Assembly: GCF_002966125.1 (NCBI RefSeq)
Contig: NZ_CP027062.1
Span: 1,364,001-1,428,000 of the forward strand
Length of the DNA stretch: 64,000 bases
Direction: 5' to 3'
From: Pukyongia salina
GTDB taxonomy: Bacteria; Bacteroidota; Bacteroidia; Flavobacteriales; Flavobacteriaceae
Under the pieces are notes generated by a model. It made no database searches and was not told where the DNA came from. It saw only the letters and a program-made list of their open reading frames with translations. The position numbers and the translations under genes are program-made. Positions 53,438-63,491 of this stretch are shown here, one piece after another (position 1 is the stretch's first letter; each line of letters starts with the position of its first letter).

Positions 53438-56400
53438 TTAGAAATACGCCCGTAATTGTATACTTCCCGTATGGATGGTACTGGTGTTTTCACTTTTCCT
53501 TCCGAAATAAGATAGATTAGCATCCAGGTATTTTGTGATCTTTTTCTGAAATAACAAATTCCAGGTAAAGTTGGTGCCCGGTTGCAAGCCTTCCAGCATT
53601 TGGTAGGCCACAGGCGAAAATGCACTCCCCTGAAAATCATTATTTATATAGTTAAATTCACCGGTAATAGAGATCTTCTGCGCGTTGGTGTAAGCAAACG
53701 CCACTCCGGTTTTCTGCCTGTTGAGCTGTTCCATATCTCCCAGGAGGTTCTCTTCGTTCCCATACTCGTAAAATACATCAAAACGAGTTTGCTTGTTCAG
53801 CAGGTAGGATAATTTCGGATTTAAGGTGTAGTTATCCAGTTCGAAATTTCTGGAAGGGAAATTTTCAGAAGTACTGCTATTACTTCCGAAGGAACCCTTT
53901 AAAGTAATTAGCCAATCGGTCCAGACTTTGTGATTGAAATTAAATTGATGGCTCTCCAGATCATTCTGCTGAAGGCCCACAGAGAGCAGGTTATTTGCAC
54001 TACTGGCGATGTAGGTATAGCTCGTGGTATAATGCTGTTTCCCTCGATTGAAAAATAGCACATTTCTGAAATTAAGAGTAAGCCCAAGTTCGTCATCGCC
54101 ACCATCTTTGAAGGGATTGATCTCAAAATCGTCGTTAGTGCGGCGGGTCTTTCTACTAATGAGATATGAGGTCTGATTATGAAATTGGGAAAGAAATTTT
54201 TTAAAGCCTTCCTCCGAAGTCCATGCCTGAGGATTTAATGTTAGCAACTGGCTAAATTTATTCTCCCTGATCTTTACAAAAACCTGGTTAGGCAATAACA
54301 CTCTTATATACTCGGCTTCATCCTGAAATTGAGCGATCTCAAATTCATCCAACTCCTGAACCCCGTTATTATTATAGTCTTTCCAGGTATAGACCCCCTG
54401 TCCGGGTTCTACCTTAAGATAGGTGAACTCCTGTTGTGCGATCACTCCACTATTGGACTCCAGGACCGTGTTCCAACGAATTCCGCCTTTTAAAATTCGC
54501 TGATTATACTGAATTCGGGAAGTGAGAGAACGTTCGTCGTCATCTCCTCCCTCCTCATCTTTCAAGTCGCGGTAATTAGCATATATTGATAATTGAGATT
54601 GAGCATTATTAATAACCCTGGATTTTAAATAATAGGTGTTGGAAGAGTTTACCCTGCTAAGCACCGTATTACGCACACTATCGTTTACCCGGAATTGGTA
54701 GCCAACCTCGGCAAATACCTGGGTACTGTCTCCTATGCCCACATAGGCCTCGTACGAACTGAAACGCTGACTCACCCCTGTTAGGCTATCATTCACCACA
54801 GTGGAAACTTGATTGTCTTCCATATTAAACTTGCCCCCAACCCAGGACTTGTTCATGTCGTAAATGGCATGTGTGAATGAACGTACAAATCTTGAGTCGA
54901 GTGAATCACTTTTACTTTTTAAATAACTGCCCGATCCGTTCAGGCGTAATCTACCCGAACTAACCGCAGCATTGAGGACATGGCGGTTTCCATTGAAATT
55001 TTCAGAAAAATCCAGATTCTGATATTCATAGCTACCCCCTCCAAGGCCGGGTTTAGATAATTCAAGACCTCCTATTACGAAGCGTTGATCACCCATAGGA
55101 TCTATAAGATTCCAGTCTCTGGCAAACTCGATATTGTACAATCTTTCAATGGTTCTGAAATCTTTATTTATAAAATCAAGAGAACCATAGGTATTTATAG
55201 CCAGTGAGTCTGAAGTGGTGTACAGGTTTTGCTTTACTGCCAGCCTTCCGGCAAATCCGTCGTTGTCTTCATCGTCGAGATTAGAGAATAGGTTGAGGTC
55301 ATTTTGGCTACCGGAAATTTCGAAATCGGCTCTGGTCTTCTCAGAAGGTCGATAACTACCTGTAACCCCTGCTATTTGTAATTTCACAGGGGCATTTAAT
55401 CTAATTACCGGTTCATAATTACCCTGAGGGACACCATTGATGGGGGAGACATATTCGAAGATGCGGTTTATTGCGCTTTGATCGCTCAATACGTAATTTC
55501 CCTGGTTTGGCCCCACCAGGCTAAAACGAACACTGAACAACTCATCTTCCGGATTCGTAGAAAATACGAAGATCTCTATCCCGTCCATCATCTCTTTTTT
55601 GTACAGGATCTTATTTTCTGAAAATGTATCGGGTACGGCCGACGGAGCATTCATCGCCTCCATATTATCTCCGGCAGCTTGCAAAATGGCAACCTGTTCT
55701 TCTGAAAGATTTTGTTGTAAGGGCTGGTTCTTGGCATCATTTTCCGAATAGACATAAACTCCCAGATCGAGAGTTTCGCTATTAAAATTGCCCCCTCCAT
55801 AACCGATAAACCGTGAGTAGTTTCGGTCTGTGAACTGGTATTCCACTACAATTCGCATATTGGCCGTGATGGGATATGTAGGATTGAATTTGATCTCTCC
55901 CGCATTATAATCGATCACATAATCCGCATTTTCACCACGCTTTAAGATTAGACCATTTACATATACACGTTCGCTGCCGGATACTATAAGGATAAATAAT
56001 TCTCCATTAGGTCCAACCAATTTATATGGACCCTGGTTGCCTTCCTGCCCGGTGAATGTACTGCGTTGAAACACACCTCTTACCAGTGCTCCTGAAGCAT
56101 ATGCACTCGTGCTTGCACCACTCTCGTGATCCAATTTACCGGCGAGGGAGATGCCCTGTACTTTTTTCGAAAACCTGCCAAAATAGCTATTGTTATTTTG
56201 CAGATCCACATCCCCGGCCCTAATATTCCAATTGTCGCTAAAAAGTTCGATAAAGATCTGGTCGAATTCATCCAGGCTCTGCGAATATCCTCCTTCCTGG
56301 GTGGGAATGTTCGCATCCTGAATAGAAGCCCTAATGGAAACTTTATCGCTAAGCCTTCCCGTGATCTGCAGGTCCAGCTCACTATTCACCACCGCGTTTT

Positions 56401-56857
56401 GATTATTGCCTACCGTTACCCCTCTGGAGATGCTCCCGGTTGTATTTAAACCTTCGAAAGGGGTAAATTTATTACCCGTGTTTCCCTGTTGTAAAGAATA
56501 CAATTTCTCTATAGAGCCCGTACTTTCTATAATGCTCTTGGGGTCGAAAACATAGTAATCGCGGGTGAGATAGTCCGGATAGCGAAGATAGTTTACCGTA
56601 ATACTATCACTCTCTATGAGGATCGGGTCCGATAGTATTAGTAGCCCCAAATTAAACTCCATTCGATATTTCAGGGAATCAAGTTTTTGGCCGTCTCTTC
56701 CTAAAACTTCAAATCTTGACGGATTAAGGGCAACCGTATCTATGCGGATGGTATCGTTAACAGCTACGCGTTTCGATTTATAGTTAGATGAAATGTCCTG
56801 TGCATTTCCGAAGAAAGTTGCGAATAGCATTAAAATGAACGGGATATACTTCATCAT
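53438..56857 (-). CDS. Large outer-membrane beta-barrel-like protein, SprA-reminiscent
   Basis: A 1139-residue exported protein (signal peptide FILMLFATFFGNAQ). The N-terminal part is beta-rich and includes NTTGSISRGVTVGNNQNAVV, which recalls motifs of the giant T9SS translocon protein SprA. It continues with VNSELDLQITGRLSDKVSIR and ASIQDANIPTQEG. The last several hundred residues alternate charged and aromatic strands with periodic turns and end GSIQLRAYF, the form of an outer-membrane barrel with a terminal Phe. A FEI/GVYTWKDYNNNGVQELDEF segment carries an EF-like D-x-N-N-x-G loop. It is much shorter than SprA, so it is a relative at best. Transport or adhesion function is unknown. Confidence 0.75.
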   Translation of the reverse strand: MMKYIPFILMLFATFFGNAQDISSNYKSKRVAVNDTIRIDTVALNPSRFEVLGRDGQKLDSLKYRMEFNLGLLILSDPILIESDSITVNYLRYPDYLTRDYYVFDPKSIIESTGSIEKLYSLQQGNTGNKFTPFEGLNTTGSISRGVTVGNNQNAVVNSELDLQITGRLSDKVSIRASIQDANIPTQEGGYSQSLDEFDQIFIELFSDNWNIRAGDVDLQNNNSYFGRFSKKVQGISLAGKLDHESGASTSAYASGALVRGVFQRSTFTGQEGNQGPYKLVGPNGELFILIVSGSERVYVNGLILKRGENADYVIDYNAGEIKFNPTYPITANMRIVVEYQFTDRNYSRFIGYGGGNFNSETLDLGVYVYSENDAKNQPLQQNLSEEQVAILQAAGDNMEAMNAPSAVPDTFSENKILYKKEMMDGIEIFVFSTNPEDELFSVRFSLVGPNQGNYVLSDQSAINRIFEYVSPINGVPQGNYEPVIRLNAPVKLQIAGVTGSYRPSEKTRADFEISGSQNDLNLFSNLDDEDNDGFAGRLAVKQNLYTTSDSLAINTYGSLDFINKDFRTIERLYNIEFARDWNLIDPMGDQRFVIGGLELSKPGLGGGSYEYQNLDFSENFNGNRHVLNAAVSSGRLRLNGSGSYLKSKSDSLDSRFVRSFTHAIYDMNKSWVGGKFNMEDNQVSTVVNDSLTGVSQRFSSYEAYVGIGDSTQVFAEVGYQFRVNDSVRNTVLSRVNSSNTYYLKSRVINNAQSQLSIYANYRDLKDEEGGDDDERSLTSRIQYNQRILKGGIRWNTVLESNSGVIAQQEFTYLKVEPGQGVYTWKDYNNNGVQELDEFEIAQFQDEAEYIRVLLPNQVFVKIRENKFSQLLTLNPQAWTSEEGFKKFLSQFHNQTSYLISRKTRRTNDDFEINPFKDGGDDELGLTLNFRNVLFFNRGKQHYTTSYTYIASSANNLLSVGLQQNDLESHQFNFNHKVWTDWLITLKGSFGSNSSTSENFPSRNFELDNYTLNPKLSYLLNKQTRFDVFYEYGNEENLLGDMEQLNRQKTGVAFAYTNAQKISITGEFNYINNDFQGSAFSPVAYQMLEGLQPGTNFTWNLLFQKKITKYLDANLSYFGRKSENTSTIHTGSIQLRAYF

Positions 56858-56984
56858 GTATACAACTTTGGCGAAGGCTATTTATTTTGTTGATTCTTTT
56901 TTGAAAACCTTTCGTGCAGTTGTTATGGTAAAAATACGATGTTATTTACTTTAGTGCTTCCGTAACGAGATCAAAACAATCCTT

Positions 56985-57749
56985 ATGAAAATTATATCCT
57001 ATAATGTGAATGGAATCCGTGCCGCAATGCGAAAGGGGCTAATGGACTGGTTGAAAGCAGCAAGCCCGGATGTGTTCTGTATCCAGGAAACCAAGGCGAT
57101 GGAAGACCAGGTAGAAATAGCCGAGATCGAAGCAGCCGGATATCCGTATCATTATTGGTACAGTGCTCAGAAAAAAGGTTATAGCGGGGTGGCTATTTTT
57201 TGTAAAAAGCAACCCGAGCAGGTAGTATACGGAACCGGGATAGACTATATGGATTTTGAAGGTAGGAACCTGAGAGTGGACTATGACGGAGTTTCCATTA
57301 TGAGTTTGTATTTACCCAGCGGGACTAATCTGGCGAGACTGGACCATAAGCTAACCTATATGGCCGATTTTCAGACGTATGTGGATGAATTGCGAAAAGA
57401 AGTACCCAATCTGGTTATTTGCGGCGATTACAATATTTGTCATGAGGCCATCGATATACATGACCCGGTTAGAAATAAGAATGTATCGGGTTTCCTGCCG
57501 GTGGAGCGCGAATGGATAGGCAATTTTATCGATAGTGGATTTATAGATTCCTTCCGTTTCTTTAATAAAGAGCCCCATAACTACACTTGGTGGAGTTACC
57601 GGGCCAATTCCAGGGCCAATAACAAAGGCTGGCGTATCGACTACAACATGGTGGCCCAGCCCCTACAAGAAAAAATGAAACGTGCCGTTATATTAGCAGA
57701 CGCATACCACAGTGATCATTGTCCGCATTTGCTGGAGTTATCACTTTAA
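56985..57749 (+). CDS. xth: Exodeoxyribonuclease III
   Basis: An AP endonuclease and 3'-5' exonuclease of base excision repair, 254 residues. All landmarks are present: ISYNVNGIRAAMRKGLMDWL, the metal Glu in CIQETKAMEDQ, YSGVAIFCKK, LYLPSGTN, GDYNICHEAIDIHDP, the WWSYRANSRANNKGWRIDY block and the closing SDHCPHLLEL. Cytoplasmic. The OmpA-family gene follows after 21 nt on the same strand. Confidence 0.95.
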   Translation: MKIISYNVNGIRAAMRKGLMDWLKAASPDVFCIQETKAMEDQVEIAEIEAAGYPYHYWYSAQKKGYSGVAIFCKKQPEQVVYGTGIDYMDFEGRNLRVDYDGVSIMSLYLPSGTNLARLDHKLTYMADFQTYVDELRKEVPNLVICGDYNICHEAIDIHDPVRNKNVSGFLPVEREWIGNFIDSGFIDSFRFFNKEPHNYTWWSYRANSRANNKGWRIDYNMVAQPLQEKMKRAVILADAYHSDHCPHLLELSL

Positions 57750-57770
57750 ATGTCCTAAATTTTATTCGCT

Positions 57771-58724
57771 ATGATTAAAAAGATTTTCTTCGGAATTATT
57801 CTATTCTCGCTAACTGCCTCTTGTGTCTCATCGAAGATATACGAAGACCTTCAGGCGCGATACGACGCGCTAAAAGCTGAAAACGAATCCCTGATGTCGC
57901 GATTGGATGCGCAGAATGGAAAAGGAGAGGAATATTCGGTACAAAAGCTTAGGATGGAGATCGACCGGTTAAATGCCGAGAACAGCAGGCTTAAAATGGA
58001 CCTGGCCGCCGTGGAAAATAGCCTGGAACGCCTTCAGTCTTCTTATGATGCCCTCGAGGCAAATAGTTCTTCGGCTCTAACAGAGAACCTGGAACGCAAT
58101 CGCAAATTGCTGGAAGAACTGGAAGTGAAGGAAAAGCGACTTTCGGAAGAAGAGGCACGATTAAAACAACTTCAGAAACAATTGTCAGACAGATCGGCGA
58201 GAGTAGACGAACTGGAAGGGATCATTGCAGCAAAGGATGCAAAGATGCGCGCCCTGAAGGAAGCAATTTCTGCTGCCCTGGTAAATTTTGAAGGTAATGG
58301 CCTCACTGTAGAACAACGCGACGGAAAGGTTTACGTATCTATGGAGAACAAACTATTGTTCGATAGCGGAAGTTGGGCAGTTAATAGTAGAGGCCGTGAA
58401 GCTGTTGTCCAGCTAGGAAAGGTGTTGGCTCAGAATAAAGAAATAGCAGTTTTAATTGAAGGCCATACCGATAATGTACCTTATGGCGGAAGTGGGAACA
58501 TTACGGATAATTGGGATCTGTCTACCAAACGTGCAACCGCCATTGTCTCTATTCTTACCCAGAATTCGGGTATTCCTAAAGATAATCTAACGGCAGCCGG
58601 GAGAGGAGAATACGCGCCTGTGGCTCCAAATACTACTTCGGAAGGCAGGTCGAAAAACCGACGCATTGAGGTTATCCTTACCCCTAAGTTGGATGAGATC
58701 GCAAAATTGCTAAACGATATTTAA
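57771..58724 (+). CDS. OmpA-family lipoprotein with coiled coil
   Basis: A 317-residue lipoprotein (FFGIILFSLTASC, lipobox TASC, Cys18). Residues ~20-170 are a long coiled coil (RMEIDRLNAENSRLKMDLAA, VKEKRLSEEEARLKQLQKQL), then an OmpA C-terminal domain. That domain has LLFDSGSWAVNSRGREAV, VLIEGHTDNVPYGGSG, LSTKRATAIVSIL and NRRIEVILTP, with the Asp and Arg that hold peptidoglycan diaminopimelate. It probably tethers the outer membrane to the cell wall. The coiled coil would set the spacing. Confidence 0.92.
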   Translation: MIKKIFFGIILFSLTASCVSSKIYEDLQARYDALKAENESLMSRLDAQNGKGEEYSVQKLRMEIDRLNAENSRLKMDLAAVENSLERLQSSYDALEANSSSALTENLERNRKLLEELEVKEKRLSEEEARLKQLQKQLSDRSARVDELEGIIAAKDAKMRALKEAISAALVNFEGNGLTVEQRDGKVYVSMENKLLFDSGSWAVNSRGREAVVQLGKVLAQNKEIAVLIEGHTDNVPYGGSGNITDNWDLSTKRATAIVSILTQNSGIPKDNLTAAGRGEYAPVAPNTTSEGRSKNRRIEVILTPKLDEIAKLLNDI

Positions 58725-58763
58725 CAGGCCTTATCTCTGAACATAGTTTAGGAAACCCTATTT

Positions 58764-59801
58764 ATGAAATATACCAACCTACCCAATACAGACCTTCAGG
58801 TTAGCAAACTATGTTTAGGAAGCATGACCTGGGGTCGTCAAAATACCGAAGCCGAAGGCCACATTCAACTGGATTATGCGCTGGAAAAAGGAATAAATTT
58901 TATCGATACCGCCGAAATGTATGCGGTACCTTATTCTGATAAGACCCAGGGAAGTACCGAAAGGATAATTGGAAGCTGGTTGTCCAGGTCCGGAAAACGT
59001 GATAAGATCATACTTGCTTCTAAAATTGCCGGGCCTTCACGCGGTTTTAAATTTATACGGAACCCACTAAATTTCAGTAAACAGGCAATAGATGATGCAC
59101 TGCATAAAAGTTTACAACGCCTGCAGACAGATTATTTAGACCTGTATCAGCTTCATTGGCCGGAACGCAATGTAAACGTATTTGGCAAACGCGAATATGA
59201 TCATAGGGGTAATGCAGAGTGGGAAGATAACATTGGTACTATCCTTGAGAGCCTGGAAACCTATGTAAAAGAGGGTAAGATAAGATATGTGGGAGTTTCT
59301 AACGAAACTCCCTTCGGATTAATGCGATATATGGAAGAGCACAGAAAAGGGAAGCTTAAAATGGTGTCTACACAAAATTCATATAATTTGTTGCAGAGGC
59401 GAGATGAAATTGGGCTTTCAGAGGTGGTTCAAATGGAGAATATAGGCTATTTGGCGTACTCTCCATTAGCCTTTGGAGTGCTTAGTGGAAAATATCTCAA
59501 TATGGCAAAACCTGAGAATGCACGAGTAACCCTTTTCCCTAACTACAATCGATACAGCGGTGCCAGCTCCTTAAGAGCCACCGAAAAATATCAGGCTATT
59601 GCCCAAAAGTATGGGTTGAGTCTGGTTCAAATGGCGCTCGCTTTTGTTACGGATAGACCCTTTGTGACATCCAATATAATTGGTGCTACAAGTCTCGGTC
59701 AGCTAAAGGAGAACATAGCAAGCATAGAGGTATCACTTTCGGAAGAAATTCTGAAGGAAATAGACAAAGTACATAATGAAATGCCAAATCCTGCACCCTA
59801 A
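58764..59801 (+). CDS. Aldo/keto reductase (Tas-like)
   Basis: An NAD(P)H-dependent reductase of 345 residues with a TIM barrel. The catalytic tetrad is visible: Asp and Tyr in FIDTAEMYAVP, Lys in IILASKIAGP, His in DLYQLHWPERN. The long loop after the His (NVFGKREYDHRGNAEW) is the mark of the Tas subgroup. VSTQNSYNLLQRRDE and LAYSPLAFGVLSGKY are family blocks. The natural substrate is unknown. It lies 39 nt after the OmpA-family gene and may share its transcript. Confidence 0.92.
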   Translation: MKYTNLPNTDLQVSKLCLGSMTWGRQNTEAEGHIQLDYALEKGINFIDTAEMYAVPYSDKTQGSTERIIGSWLSRSGKRDKIILASKIAGPSRGFKFIRNPLNFSKQAIDDALHKSLQRLQTDYLDLYQLHWPERNVNVFGKREYDHRGNAEWEDNIGTILESLETYVKEGKIRYVGVSNETPFGLMRYMEEHRKGKLKMVSTQNSYNLLQRRDEIGLSEVVQMENIGYLAYSPLAFGVLSGKYLNMAKPENARVTLFPNYNRYSGASSLRATEKYQAIAQKYGLSLVQMALAFVTDRPFVTSNIIGATSLGQLKENIASIEVSLSEEILKEIDKVHNEMPNPAP

Positions 59802-59926
59802 TGTTCGGTTTTGCAGGAATATTCAGAAACCAAAGATAATTTAGCTTTAAAAAATTGAGAGAGATTCAGATAGAATTCAGAATTTTCACTTACCTTTAGC
59901 CTTAGTAGCCACCAAATCAGATAGTT

Positions 59927-62900
59927 ATGAAAAATCTTTACCTAATTATATTCATATTTATTGGATGCAGTCTAACTCAACTTCATGCTCAGGAGTATTT
60001 AGATCTTATTCATAATCCAACCGAAACCACCACTTTAGAAGAAGTTCAGCAGTTGGCCAACGCCTACTTTGAGAACAGGGATAGAGGCCGCGGAAGTGGA
60101 TATAAACAGTACAAACGATGGGAATATCACACCCAACGCATGGTCAATTCGGACGGCAGGTTGAAAAATTTTAGCAAGCTTACCTATGATGCGATCCAGC
60201 AATTGGAATCGATGGCTATTCCCGAAAATATGATGCCTGCAAACTGGACCCCGATGGGGCCGGTAAGTTATTCTAATGGAAACAGTGGCTATAATGGAGG
60301 TTTGGGGCGCGTAAATGTGGTTGCATTTCATCCAACCAACGCTAATATCATCTACATAGGAGTTCCGGCCGGAGGAGTATGGAAAACCACAGATGGAGGA
60401 TCCACATGGACCCCAATGTCGGATACCCTCGCAAGTATTGGAGTTTCCGGTATTGCGGTAGATCACACCAATCCGAATACGGTTTACATACTAACTGGTG
60501 ATGGAGATGGAGCCGACACCTATTCCATTGGTGTTATGAAATCGACAGATGGAGGTGCAACCTGGAATACTACAGGACTCACCTGGGGAGTGACAAATTT
60601 TGTTAGAGGTTATAAACTAATAATGCATCCTTCCAACAGCAATATCATGATGGCTGTTACCAATGCCGGAATATACAGAACCACCGATGGTTGGGCTACT
60701 TCCAGTAATGTACAGGCAGGAAATTTCAGGGATATTGAATTTAAACCCGGAAGTCCGGCAACAGTATATGCCGTTACAACCAATACCTTTTATAAATCTA
60801 CAGATACCGGAGCCAGCTGGGCTGTTACCGGAACAGGACTGCCAACTGGTGAAAACAGGGTTGCTCTGGCTGTGACGCCGGCTAATAGTAATTACGTGTA
60901 TTACCTGGCCGGTCCGGGTGGAGCCGGAGGAGGGGGAACCTATAACGGGATGTATCGCTCGACAGACTCGGGAGCTACTTTTTCTACCATGTCTACTACG
61001 CCTAATATTCTTGGTCACGACGTAAATGGGGCGGGAACCTCAGATCAGTCGTGGTATGACTTGGCTATAGCTGTTAACCCTACCAATGCTAATAATACCA
61101 TTACAGGTGGTGTGAACGTCTGGCGGTCTACCGATGGTGGTGCTTCCAATTCTTTGATAGCATATTGGTACTCCCCGGGTGCTAGTCAATATGTACATGC
61201 AGATATACACGATCTTGCTTATAACCCTGTTGACAATAAATTGTATTGTGGAAGTGACGGTGGTATTTCGGTAAGTTCAGATCATGGAGTTACCTGGACC
61301 AACATCTGGAACGGTTTGCAGATCATGCAATTCTATAAGATCTCCGGAGTGGAAGCAAACCAAAACCTGCTTCTTGGTGGAGCCCAGGACAATGGTTCGA
61401 ATAAATATACCGGCTCCACTACAATTGAGCATATACTTGGGGGAGATGGGATGGATAATATGATCGATTATAACAACAATAACAATCTTTATTACAGCTT
61501 TCAAAATGGGGGTCTTCAAAGATCGACCAATGGTGGTACGACTTCGGTAGGCATACAACCCGGAGGATCTACCGGAGCCTGGGTAACTCCTTATGCCATG
61601 GATGCTACTAATCCTAGTATTATCTATGGTGGTTATAGCGATGTATACAGAAGTACCAATATGGGTACTTCCTGGACAAACTTAGGATCGGACGGCCGTG
61701 GTGCGATAGCAGTTGGGATTAACGATCCTTCCAGATTATATGCGGCTAACGGTAGTACCTTACAAACATCTGCCAATACAGGAGGATCCTGGACCACTAT
61801 ATCTGGAGCTCTTCCTGCATTAACTATTACTTCCATAACGGTCGATCCGGCAAATGCCTCCAGGGTATGGGTTACCTTCGGAGGGTTCACTGCCGGGCAA
61901 AAAGTATACGAATCTACCGATGCCGGAAGCAACTGGACCAATATATCGGCTGGACTTCCTAATGCACCTGCTCTAAGTATCGCTTACGAAAATACCGGGG
62001 GTTCACCTATGGATGCAATTTATGTGGGAATGTCTGTGGGCGTGTATTATCGATCCGATTCGACCGCATGGACGGCCTATAATACAGGCTTACCCAATGT
62101 TCCGGTATACGACCTTGAAATAAATCATACAAATTCGAAAATAAGAGCTGGAACATATGGTAGAGGACTATGGGAGTCACCTCTTTTCAGCGCTCCTGTA
62201 TGTGATATAGCTGCGGCTAATGCGACCACCACACCACCTTCCTGTCCCGGAGGAAATGACGGTACGTTAACGGTTACTGCCTCATGTACAACCTGCGGTA
62301 GTATTCAGTACACCATAACTCCTACTTCTCCACCCGGCCCACCGATCGTGCAGGTTGGAAACGGAGTATTTACAAATTTACCGGCCAACTCCTACAATGT
62401 AACAGTAGAGGATACCTTAGATTCTACATGTAATGACACCTACGTGAACAATCCGGTAGTAGTACCGGCGGGAACCGATGGAATTGCACCTGCAATTGGT
62501 TGTCCGGCAGATGTAAATGTGGAATGTGGCAACGATACTTCTCCTGCAAGTACCGGTACGGCTACCGCGGCAGATAATTGTGATCCTAGTCCGTCGGTTA
62601 CCTTTAGCGACAGTTCTGCGCCGGGATGTGGTTTAACAGAAGTTATTACACGTACATGGACGGCTACCGATGCCTCTGGTAATGCCGCCGTTTGTACACA
62701 GGTGATCACCGTAGTAGACACTACAAATCCTACCATTAGCTGCCCACCGGATGTTATTGTAAATAATGACCCTGGAGTATGTGAAGCGATAGTGAATTAT
62801 ACCACACCTACGGGTACCGATGGCTGTGGAGGGGTAACTGTTACCCAGACCGCAGGTTTCTCATCCGGTAGTTTATTCCCGGTTGGAACAACAACCAATG

Positions 62901-63490
62901 CCTTTATAGTTACCGATGATTGCGGGAATGTTTCTTCCTGCTCGTTCGATGTAATTGTGAACGATAATGAAAACCCTGTTGTAGTTTGTCCTCCGGATCA
63001 AACGGTAACTGCCGGTGCCGGAAACACTTATTTAGTGCCCGATTATCTCGCCACGGCCCAGGCCACTGCCAACGATAATTGCACGAGTCCGTTAACAAAT
63101 ACCTCTCAAAACCCTGCTGCCGGTACAATGGTAAGTCCGGGTGTATATACGGTAACTGTTATGGCTACAGATGCGGCCGGAAACACAGGAGCTTGTAGTT
63201 TCCAGTTAACGGTCGATCCAACCTTGGGAATTGAAGGACAAATAAATCCGGGTTCTATTGTGCTATACCTCAATCCTGCGAAAGATTTCGTGATCTTAAG
63301 TAACCCTGAACAGATAGCACTTGAAAAACTCGAGATATTTAATGTACAGGGACAATTGATTAAAACGATCGGTTTGTCGCAATCCGGAATTGAAAAGACT
63401 ATTGATGTTTCTGAACTATCCAGCGGAAACTACCTGTTTGTAATTTATGCCGGATCGGAGCGAATTGTAAAACAGATCGTGAAAGAATAG
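59927..63490 (+). CDS. Large T9SS type A protein with sortilin/BNR propeller and HYR domains
   Basis: A 1187-residue secreted protein with signal peptide (LIIFIFIGCSLTQLHAQ). Over residues ~100-760 it has Asp-box units (KTTDGGSTWTPMS, KSTDGGATWNT, RTTDGWATS, KSTDTGASWA, RSTNMGTSWTN, ESTDAGSNWTN), so one or two sortilin-type propellers. After CPGGNDGTLTVTASCTTCG come about three HYR-type modules (IGCPADVNVECGNDTS, ISCPPDVIVNNDPG, VVCPPDQTVTAGAG) and a T9SS type A tail ending IVKQIVKE. The N-terminal YKQYKRWEYHTQRM segment is common before such propellers. Function unknown; surface binding or peptidase-accessory roles are possible. Confidence 0.87.
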   Translation: MKNLYLIIFIFIGCSLTQLHAQEYLDLIHNPTETTTLEEVQQLANAYFENRDRGRGSGYKQYKRWEYHTQRMVNSDGRLKNFSKLTYDAIQQLESMAIPENMMPANWTPMGPVSYSNGNSGYNGGLGRVNVVAFHPTNANIIYIGVPAGGVWKTTDGGSTWTPMSDTLASIGVSGIAVDHTNPNTVYILTGDGDGADTYSIGVMKSTDGGATWNTTGLTWGVTNFVRGYKLIMHPSNSNIMMAVTNAGIYRTTDGWATSSNVQAGNFRDIEFKPGSPATVYAVTTNTFYKSTDTGASWAVTGTGLPTGENRVALAVTPANSNYVYYLAGPGGAGGGGTYNGMYRSTDSGATFSTMSTTPNILGHDVNGAGTSDQSWYDLAIAVNPTNANNTITGGVNVWRSTDGGASNSLIAYWYSPGASQYVHADIHDLAYNPVDNKLYCGSDGGISVSSDHGVTWTNIWNGLQIMQFYKISGVEANQNLLLGGAQDNGSNKYTGSTTIEHILGGDGMDNMIDYNNNNNLYYSFQNGGLQRSTNGGTTSVGIQPGGSTGAWVTPYAMDATNPSIIYGGYSDVYRSTNMGTSWTNLGSDGRGAIAVGINDPSRLYAANGSTLQTSANTGGSWTTISGALPALTITSITVDPANASRVWVTFGGFTAGQKVYESTDAGSNWTNISAGLPNAPALSIAYENTGGSPMDAIYVGMSVGVYYRSDSTAWTAYNTGLPNVPVYDLEINHTNSKIRAGTYGRGLWESPLFSAPVCDIAAANATTTPPSCPGGNDGTLTVTASCTTCGSIQYTITPTSPPGPPIVQVGNGVFTNLPANSYNVTVEDTLDSTCNDTYVNNPVVVPAGTDGIAPAIGCPADVNVECGNDTSPASTGTATAADNCDPSPSVTFSDSSAPGCGLTEVITRTWTATDASGNAAVCTQVITVVDTTNPTISCPPDVIVNNDPGVCEAIVNYTTPTGTDGCGGVTVTQTAGFSSGSLFPVGTTTNAFIVTDDCGNVSSCSFDVIVNDNENPVVVCPPDQTVTAGAGNTYLVPDYLATAQATANDNCTSPLTNTSQNPAAGTMVSPGVYTVTVMATDAAGNTGACSFQLTVDPTLGIEGQINPGSIVLYLNPAKDFVILSNPEQIALEKLEIFNVQGQLIKTIGLSQSGIEKTIDVSELSSGNYLFVIYAGSERIVKQIVKE

Positions 63491-63491
63491 G

